A DNA stretch of 64,000 nt, from the NCBI GenBank assembly GCA_963576475.1, contig OY754972.1:31357107-31421106 (forward strand), written 5' to 3'. Below are positions 56,583 to 64,000 of the stretch, in pieces. Each line of letters starts with the position of its first letter. Within the stretch, counting starts at the first letter, position 1. The position numbers and the translations under genes were made by a program. This stretch comes from Molanna angustata (Eukaryota > Arthropoda > Insecta > Trichoptera > Molannidae). Under the pieces are notes generated by a model. That model had not been told where the DNA came from and did no database searches. It saw only the letters and a program-made list of their open reading frames with translations.

Positions 56583-57292
56583 CAGGGGTCAGCAACCTTT
56601 TGTTGTAAAAGGGCCAAATATTTTACGTGGGGATAAGTGCGGGCCGCACCTGGGTCACATGTCATTACAGTACAGTGTACCTACTGTACTGTAATGACAA
56701 ATATTTGAGTTTACAAAATAAAACTCATGTTGTATATTTTTATATTTTTTATTGTATATTTTTATAAATTTACGACATTTATTGTAGTTAATAAAATCAA
56801 TGAGATTTTTTTGGCTGCATTTGACTTACAAGTTTTTTTTTATATTAAGTTGCATTTTTGAAGTAGAGATGCGTAGTATACCTATCGTCTAAATGTGAAT
56901 CCGATAGCCGAGAACAGTGTTTGTTTTTCCGATAATTCAGAATTGAAAAAGTTTGCTCACAAATATATGTACTACCAAACATAGTAATTATTTGCTGACA
57001 AAACATTTTTAATTCCTTGTAGTTTTCAGAAGGCAAACTCCCATAAAAATCCACCAAGTTAGCTTTTTCCTTAAAAGCCATTTTAAGTGTGGTATCACTT
57101 TGCAAATCTATCACGTTGATTTGCAAATCGCTTGGAACATTATCGATATCCATTTCGTTATTCAAGCATAGTCGCTACTCGCCGTGTTCGACTATTGGTC
57201 GATTTGTATAATATCGTCCGTCACGTGTATTGCTACCAGAATCTTGTGGGCCGCACCAAGACGCCTCATGGGCCGCTGGTTGATGACCGCTG
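56583..57292 (-). mobile_element. hAT transposon, internally deleted, with 8-bp target duplication
   Basis: Inverted ends CAGGGGTCAGCAACC / CAGCGGTCATCAACC (13 of 15) bound 710 bp. The 8-bp target duplication CTCTAGAG is exact at 56575-56582 and 57293-57300. The interior keeps only the transposase C-terminus on the minus strand. Confidence 0.95.
56845..57165 (-). pseudogene. hAT transposase C-terminal (dimerisation) remnant
   Basis: A 106-codon frame contains INVIDLQSDTTLKMAFKEKA, DFYGSLPSENYKELKMFCQQ, IITMFGSTYICEQTFSILNY and HCSRLSDSHLDD. The FGSTYxCEQxFSxxxxxK...RLSDxHL pattern is the hAT C-terminal dimerisation region, as in the GTF2IRD2/SPIN/ZBED-related group. The zinc finger and the catalytic D-D-E portions are missing, so the remnant cannot transpose. 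The apparent start Met is not native. Confidence 0.9.
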
Positions 57293-57300
57293 CTCTAGAG

Positions 57301-57530
57301 AGTCAATAAACTTTTATTTGATGATTAAATTACCCATTAAATAAAAAATATGTATGCATATTTCAATTTTTTTAATTTTATTTTAACATTTTTCATTAAT
57401 ATTTAATTCACAACGTCAGTGTTTAGCTTTTTGCCTTGTCTACTATATACTAAGTGCTAAGACAATAATTGACCATGTTTCTCATGTCTAAATGAAGTAA
57501 TTATCATTTTGTCCAAATATTATATATTTT
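57301..57530. other. AT-rich spacer
   Basis: No feature recognised between the hAT element and the HLE-2 element. Confidence 0.3.
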
Positions 57531-58086
57531 TTCTCTTCACTACCTCAAGGGGATATAGTGGGAGTTATAAATTCGCAATCTTTAAGTATATTTTTTATTG
57601 CAGATTATCAACAAGTATCATGCTGAGATTGTATTTTGAAAGTTTTATCACAATGTATCTGTGTGTGTGCTGTGTACTATGCGCTATGTATGTAGGTACG
57701 ATGTTTTTATTCTACTTTATCGATTATAGACTAAAGGACTCATTCGATCCTTTTCAAATATGTATATCTAGTATTCGCTTAGACCCCATTAGATTTTTAA
57801 GGATATCTGATGGGTGAGTCTCAATTTTTTTTAACTGTCAAATATTTCAAAGTGACCCCAAGCTCAGGAAACTCTAAATTTCATATATTTATTTAAAATT
57901 GCTAAAAAGGCACATCACTTTTATAAAATGGCATTGAAGAATTATCAAGTTTTCATAAAATATTTAAATCCAAAATTATTTAACATATTCATTTCATGAT
58001 AATGCTGAAAATTTTCCATATAAAATTTAATAATTTTGAGTAGTGACCTAGTAGTAAGGAGTATAGCGGTGGCCACAACCCACTAG
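57531..58086 (+). mobile_element. HLE-2 Helitron-like element ending CTAG
   Basis: The 5' end CTCTTCACTACCTCAAGGGG and the 3' end ACCTAGTAGTAAGGAGTATA, GCGGTGGCCACAACCCACTA then G|T. The terminus CTAG|T here matches the CTRR|T rule of Helitrons. The subterminal pair CACTACC / GGTAGTG is conserved in form although the 3' partner has decayed. Confidence 0.8.
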
Positions 58087-58194
58087 TTTTATGTTAGTCT
58101 AGAGATGTCTTTTGTTTGATTATTAAATGGCATAGCGATTCGTCGTTTCATTGGGTCCTATGCAAATAATCTTATCTACATATTTTTACTTTTT

Positions 58195-58520
58195 CTTCTT
58201 CATGTGTCCTGTTGGGTCCCTCCGACGTTGACGATCACTCGGGAGAAACTCTCCTGTGCGATGCGGAACAGGTCCTCTCGAATGTTTCGCAATTCATTCT
58301 CGAATGTTTCGCAACCAGGATAGCTGCTTCCTACCGGCCCCTCTACAGCCCTCTTCCTCTTTATGATACGAAGACTTACGGAGAATGTTGTGAACAACTG
58401 TCTTATCAATATTAGCCATACACAAGACTTCAATATTTCTCATCATGTCGGTTTAATATATCCTTTGTATTCTACGGTGAATCCACATTTCGAACGCTTC
58501 TATGCGGTTTAGAGTAGCAA
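58195..58520 (-). pseudogene. RTE-like LINE C-terminal relic
   Basis: The minus strand reads TLNRIEAFEMWIHRRIQRIY, RNIEVLCMANIDKTVVHNIL, then GRKQLSWLRNIRE, EDLFRIAQESFSRVIVNVGG and TQQDT(stop), with a GAAGAAGAAAAAG tail. It follows the xNRxEAFEMWxxRR...HRK..WLRNIRxW pattern of insect endonuclease-reverse transcriptases. A ~20-nt internal duplication (GCGAAACATTCGAGA) breaks the frame. Confidence 0.8.
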
Positions 58521-58662
58521 CCTTGTGGGTCCATGTCAAATGTATTTTAAATTAATTATTTGCTAACCGTTATTTGATTTTAGTACCTAAAACTAATTTT
58601 ATTTTTAATGTTTAGCGAGATTTTTTGTTTATTTAAATAACATAAATAAGTATAGTACATAT

Positions 58663-59678
58663 TCCAACTGTCGATTTGTTCAGGAGAACTTTGTTCTCTT
58701 AACATATCGACAATGTATCAAGCCAGAATACGCGAGAATTGTATGGAGAGGTCTACTTTTTTCATGGATTTTCCAACTTTGAAGTCAAAAAACACCAACT
58801 TAGAGGCTTCGCAGCATATATGTTCCATACACGGATTTACTCAGAATTCGGAGTAGAACATTTCGTGTGTCTGTGTGTCTGTGTGTGTGTGTGTGTGTGT
58901 CTGTGTGTCCGTCCCCCCCTTATAACTTTTGATCCGCTCAATTTACAGAGCCTAAAATTTCAGAATATATAAACAGTTACAGGCCTACAAAACTTTTATA
59001 CTCGGAATTTTGAATTTTTGTTTCAGTCAGGGGTTATCAACTTTTGAATTTTTATTTTATTTTTCCATATATCTCAGAAACCATAAACGGTAGAACGCTG
59101 AAAATTGGTACAAACATAGACAAATACAAAATCTCAAATTAGTTTTTTCAAAAAAATTCCAGGGTTTCTCAAACATTTTTTATTAAGAAAAATATTTTTT
59201 TTATGATAAATTTATGAGTTTAACTGCCTATATTTCCAAAACTTTTACAATTATCGAAAAAAGCCGAAACACCCCAACTAGATAATTTAATTTTCTATAA
59301 AAAATATTAACATTGTAGTAGAAGATCTCAATTTTTTTTTAACAATTTTTTTAAAAATTGAATTTAGTGACGACATCGCTTCATACATTTTGTATGGCAG
59401 TCGCCTATACACAATATGTAAGAAGACTTAATAGTTTGTTACTTCATCTCCAAACATACATACATACCATCATGCAATTTGCATATTCTGGGTAGGAAAA
59501 AGGATCTTCTTCCATACTATCCTATCTTGACATACATACCTACATATGTTGTATAGAAAACAAAATATCTGAAAATATTCAATAATTTGTATCTATGGGT
59601 TTATAGTTTGGTACATATTCTTCAACTATACATACTATCGCTATCGACAGTTGGATCTCATGTGTTACATGCAACTAG
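58663..59678 (+). mobile_element. HLE-1 Helitron-like element, full length (1016 bp), subfamily 1
   Basis: TCCAACTGTCGATTTGTTCA at the 5' end, GT microsatellite at 58865-58912, and GCTATCGACAGTTGGATCTC, ATGTGTTACATGCAACTAG at the 3' end, followed by T. The 5' hairpin is GGAGAACTTTGTTCTC. The core is close to 48797-49810. Confidence 0.93.
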
Positions 59679-60119
59679 TAAATACATTTATTATGTTTCG
59701 AGCAAGGATGTTTAATGTTTAGAGTCTGATTTGGTATAATATAGTCAAAACAAAAAGTAATGTCTGCCTATGTATTAAATAGCAGAATCTTTTGTCTCTT
59801 TTAACGACTCCATAAAGTCACAGATCAAATATGTGTAGCTTTATTTGTAGACGTGATATTGCCTTAAAGGTTCGGAATACAGGGATCCATCAAATGAAGC
59901 TTTATAGGCTATCGTTTATCGACCACCGCCCACCCTTCCCTCCATATGTAGACAACTACATAGGTTACCTATAGAAGTATTAAATCTACCAGAGAAACGC
60001 ACATACATACCTGACTGTTTGTTTTGTTTAAAATTTTATGGTCGTAAGTCGTAATTCGCTATTTGAAGAAAACAGTTTTTGAATTTCTCATACCTTTTTT
60101 ATGAAGATTTGTAGGTTTA
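59679..60119. other. Spacer between two full-length HLE-1 copies
   Basis: 440 bp of unique-looking sequence. No gene seen. Confidence 0.35.
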
Positions 60120-61118
60120 TCCAACTGTCGATTCGTTCATGAGAATTCAATTCTCTGAACGAATCGACATTATTAAGCCATGATGCGTGTACGAAGGAAC
60201 ATTTTGTATGGCGTAGTGGACTTTTTGCATGCTAATAACACCAACTAGAGGCCTCGCAGCATATATGTTTCCATACATGGATTTACTCAGAATTCGGAGT
60301 AGAACATTTTATGTGAGTTTTGTGTGTCTGTGTGTGTCTGTCTGTCCCCCCCTTATAACTTTTGATCCGCTCAATTCACAGAGCCCAAAATTTCAAAATA
60401 TATAAACACTTATAAGCCTACAAAACTTTTATACTCAGAATGGTGAATTTTTGTTTCAGTCAGGGGTTATCAACTTTTTAATTTTTGGTTTATTTTTCCA
60501 TATATCTCAGAAACCGTAAAAGCTAGATCGCTGAAAATTGGTATAAACATTGACAAATATAAAAAATCAAATTAAATTTAAAAAAAAAATCCAGGGTTTC
60601 TCAAACATTTTTTACTAAGAAAAATATTTTTTTTATGATAAATTTATGAGTTTAATTCCCTATATTTCCATTTTTTTTTAAAATATCGAAAAAAGCCGAA
60701 ACACCCCAACTAGATAATTTAATTTTCTATAAAAAATATTAAAATTGTATTAGCACATCTCAATTTTTTTTTAACAATTTTTATAAAAATTGAATTTTGT
60801 TACGACATTGCTTCATACAATTTGTATGTCAGTAGCCTACACACAATATCTAAGAAGACTTAATAGATTTATACTAATCCCCAAACATACATACATACCA
60901 TCATGCTGTTTTCATATTCTGGGTCAAAGGACTGTCCTCCATACTATCCTATCTTGACATACATATCTAGGTACATGTGTTGTATAGAAAACCAAATATC
61001 TTAAAATATTTAATATTTTGTATTTATGGATTTATAGTGTGGTACTTATTCTTCAACTATACATAGTATACATACTATCGCTATCGACAGTTGGATCTCA
61101 TGTGTTACATGCAACTAG
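60120..61118 (+). mobile_element. HLE-1 Helitron-like element, full length (999 bp), subfamily 2
   Basis: Starts TCCAACTGTCGATTCGTTCA with the longer hairpin GAGAATTCAATTCTC (60141-60155). It has GATGCGTGTACGAAGGAACA and AGTGGACTTTTTGCATGCTA in place of subfamily 1's 5' region, then the common core and the end ACATGCAACTAG|T. Same orientation as the copy 440 bp upstream. Confidence 0.93.
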
Positions 61119-61800
61119 TTTTAAATTTCTGTTGCCTTGGAAAAAAACGTATCCCCGTTTTTATAAGCTTTAATTATTTATTATTCGAGTTCGTTATGAA
61201 AATCTTTTGAGCTAGTTATCAAAATTAAGACTACACTTACAATATATCTATTTTAAATGTTTTTTTTTCTCATTTCTTCTGAAAATTTGATAAAAATCAA
61301 ATATACCTAGGTACTTGGTAATATGGCGTAAAAAACAGAAAAAATACATAGTGATGTTTATTCTGTTATAAAACAAAAAATACTTGCACCAAAACTTCCC
61401 CATTTATTCCCCTTATTTAATTTAATGAGCGGTATTAGGAACTCATAATCCTGTTCCAAACGTCACATTCATACAGAGTTCATTTTGCTCAGTGCTCAGT
61501 CTCTCGGTTCGATAGTCTGCCTCCCCCACTAGCAGTATCCCTTTGTGTGCGCCCTGGTGCGAGTGAAAGGTAATCAGCTGATATACCCTTGCATCGTGCT
61601 GCACTCCTGATACCTACTACGGATTCGTTTTGCACAATGCAACGATAGTGAATGAAACTCATTACTACACTCTCACCGTATGGGATGATATACACCTCCT
61701 ATATGTTACTTGACTCCTGGTATTTGTCTCTATTGTATTCTTTGATGCATTTTTTTCTTTGAAGCAAAGCAATTTATTGAATCAACTGTTTGTTTTAATT
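61119..61800. other. No supported gene
   Basis: A less AT-rich stretch (61440-61700) contains a 68-codon minus frame without motifs. Nothing recognised. Confidence 0.35.
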
Positions 61801-62140
61801 CTAGTTGCATGTAACACATGAGATCCAACTGTCGATGGCGATAGTAGGTATGTGTAGTTGAAGAATAGGTACATACTTAACTCTAAAACATTAAATCCAA
61901 ATAATTGAATATATTAAGACATTTTGTTTTCCTATACAAAACATGTATGTCAGGATAGGATATCGTGGAGTACTATCCTTTTTTATACCCCGAATAAGTA
62001 AACAGCTTATGAAGATTACGTATTTAACTATAAGTCCCCGTAGATATAGTGTTTTCTGACATACAAATTGCATGAAACGATGTCGTCACTCATACAATTT
62101 TTAATAAATTTTAAGATTAAAATTCTCTTGAACGAATTCT
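61801..62140 (-). mobile_element. HLE-1 3' half
   Basis: CTAGTTGCATGTAACACATG at 61801; core up to ATGTCGTCACTCATACAATT, then lost. Diverged from the full copies (GTCGATGGCGATAGTAGG). Confidence 0.8.
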
Positions 62141-63700
62141 CTTTCAGTTCTCTGTTTTTTTTGTCAGTCGTTCTTCATTCATTCATTCATTCATTCATTC
62201 ATGTGGTCTCAACATCGCAGTGCGTTTACTTTCATTCTGTTTATTATATCTTGCATTCTTTGCCTGCATTGTATGTAAGTTTAAAAAAAATATATTTTTC
62301 AAAATATTGTTTTCAGTTCATATTTATATTCAATCCGCCATTTTTATAAGAAACGTACCATTTTATTACATTGCCACGAATATATTTGCCTATAATGTTA
62401 ATGAAATGCGTATATATTTTGAGTTAGATTTTGGTGACTAAGTAAAATTTTGTGTGGAAAACCTCCTACATATATTTATGTTGTTTAACTTGGCTTTATT
62501 ACGATACCCTTCCAGTCAAAATTGGCTCTGGACTTTACGGTCATTGATTTTTTTATAAGCCAACTGTTGTTGACTCATACAGAAATGGGCTTTATTCTTT
62601 ATGTGTACAAGGGGTTGCTTGCCGTGCAGAAAAAGACACCCCTTGGTATAGTTATGGAGAACGTTTCACCGAATAATGTTATGCATCCCTTCTTCCTCAG
62701 ATTGTGATGGTGCCATAAACATAAAGACTGCATATGGTTTCTTTATGAACTTAGTCAGGAACCTACCGACTATATATTCGTTAAGAGATAAACTTTATAT
62801 TCGTTTAACTTGAAATACATTATAGGTATTCATCCTCGAAATAAATTTGTTGGTCTGTTCTAATTTTGGATTAAAAATGGAATTTAAAACTGATGTCTTT
62901 GTTTCTTCACCCTTCTCCCATTTTTGTTTTGTGGTTTTACGTTGCCTAAATTATCTATAATAATGTATTTTTTATTTGATTTCTTAGGCATAGATATACC
63001 TATGTATAAAACCATGGCTACTTTTAATATCGATACATTGTCAAAAACAGTAGCTGATTACGAATGATTTGTTAAGTTTGTTGATTGAATGTTCATACTT
63101 AAAATTTCTTGTATATTATTCAATGAGTTTCACTCGCCTTATTACTACTGCCAATTCGTTTTTACATATTTTTTTTTATAATATGTAATGTACGAAATAC
63201 TTTTTTAGATTTCTTTACTATCCACATTATAAAATATGTTTTGAGAATTCAATCTTGTGTATTACAATAATAATTTAGATCCAATATGCTACAATGGAAT
63301 TCATTTCATTTGAACTCGTTCAAAACATGGAATTAAATTTCTTTGAACCAATCAAAACTAACTGGAAGCTGGTTGCGACGTGAATCAAGAATGTTGTTAT
63401 AATTTTAGTGCAATAAATTTCCCTCGGGTACGATGTATGTATATTTCAAATTTTAACAACTACTCATTACTCTACATATTTTGTGCAGACATGCATTGTT
63501 GACGAAATTGCTTCGTTGCAACAAATTGTTTGTCAATGTAATATGGCATTCCACATCTTTGTTGTAACTGTTCCTGACGTGATCCACACAGATGAAGCAT
63601 AAGGGTTAGGTTTTATCTTTTCAATTTATCTGCCTTTGACCTTAGTCGATCGTTTGTAAGATTTCATTCCGTTGCTACGTAGGTACTATACAATGCCCCC
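62141..63700. other. ~1.5 kb without a supported gene
   Basis: Contains an (ATTC)n microsatellite at 62172-62201. Remaining frames are short and AT-driven. Confidence 0.35.
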
Positions 63701-63701
63701 A

Positions 63702-63869
63702 AGTCAAATTGAAAACGCTGTTCGTTATCGCCAAGCGCTAATTTTTTTTTTGTATGGGATTTGACGTTTGTTGTTTGTTATTGTAGAAAAAATTTCTACA
63801 ACAAACGTCAAATCACATACAAAAAAAAAATAGCGCTTGGCGATAACGAACAGCGTTTTCAATTTGACT
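63702..63869. repeat. Foldback element (~72-bp outer arms plus inner hairpin)
   Basis: AGTCAAATTGAAAACGCTGT ... ACAGCGTTTTCAATTTGACT with only a couple of differences between arms (GTATGGGATTTGACG versus GTATGTGATTTGACG). The inner hairpin is TGTAGAAA/TTTCTACA. The flanks GCCCCCA / CAGGGCCC extend the pairing imperfectly. Probably a MITE. Confidence 0.85.
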
Positions 63870-64000
63870 CAGGGCCCTTGTATGTACTCTATTGATTTAT
63901 GATTTTATCTCGGCTGTTTCTTATTCGAACATTGTGAAACACCAAGAAAATTTTTCATAATAAATTATATAGTCACATTTTTTGGATTTATTCAATGTCG
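63870..64000. other. Window end, no feature seen
   Basis: AT-rich, nothing recognised. Confidence 0.3.

Noticed and set aside
61440..61700. Possible promoter-like GC-richer stretch
   Set aside because: No initiator, TATA-box or downstream coding frame that would support transcription.

Overview
The window looks like AT-rich, gene-poor insect chromosomal DNA. It shows frequent TAGGTACCTAC-type words, several clades of non-LTR retrotransposon relics, tRNA-derived SINEs, Helitron-like elements and hAT elements. The species cannot be fixed from sequence alone; a moth/butterfly or a hemipteran fits best. No complete host protein-coding gene is visible. The only convincing host coding sequence is one short internal exon at the left edge (68-129, + strand). 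The rest reads as one or more very long introns and/or intergenic DNA filled with mobile elements. A perfect acceptor-donor fusion near 52960 on the same strand looks like a recursive (ratchet) splice site, which supports the long-intron reading.

Two families of non-autonomous Helitron-like elements dominate. HLE-1 begins TCCAACTGTCGA, carries the reverse complement of that word about 37 bases before a 3' end CTAG, and usually has a CA/GT microsatellite core (DINE/HINE/Lep1-like architecture). It has three full-length ~1.0 kb copies (48797-49810, 58663-59678, 60120-61118), a complex composite (1034-3278), a 107-bp minimal copy (47296-47402) and many fragments. HLE-2 ends GGCCACAACCCACT(C/A)G. 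It has the same architecture, but its subterminal inverted repeats differ from copy to copy while staying complementary within a copy.

Retrotransposons: the best preserved is a 5'-truncated RTE-like LINE (10923-12344), with an intact reverse-transcriptase frame and a 10-bp target-site duplication. Decayed LINE 3' ends lie near 4.7, 5.8-6.2, 7.8, 9.7, 12.7, 15.2-15.5, 29.5, 33.5, 34.1, 36.3, 44.0-45.5, 46.1, 54.1 and 58.2 kb. tRNA-headed SINEs occur at 9.2, 19.4, 20.4, 23.5, 50.2 and 51.3 kb. Two hAT elements with exact 8-bp target duplications are present: 56583-57292, which carries a transposase C-terminal remnant, and a 216-bp MITE at 24371-24586. A third MITE family with GGGGGCAAGTCTGGT termini has three copies.

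Tandem and inverted repeats: an 18-bp minisatellite (2195-2860); an exactly 11 x 76-bp homogeneous satellite (15775-16610); a 72-bp repeat (22491-22795); four arrays of a GGGACACTTGGGTGC-type minisatellite in alternating orientation (20.1-25.0 kb); degenerate arrays at 27.9-29.3 kb; two perfect palindromes (50489-50697 and 53957-54074); and two long inverted repeats (51.45-51.75 and 63.70-63.87 kb). A hammerhead-ribozyme-like motif with a palindromic stem III lies on the minus strand at 25694-25758, and degenerate relatives form the arms of the 209-bp palindrome.

All calls come from reading the sequence. No database search, splice scoring or folding program was run.
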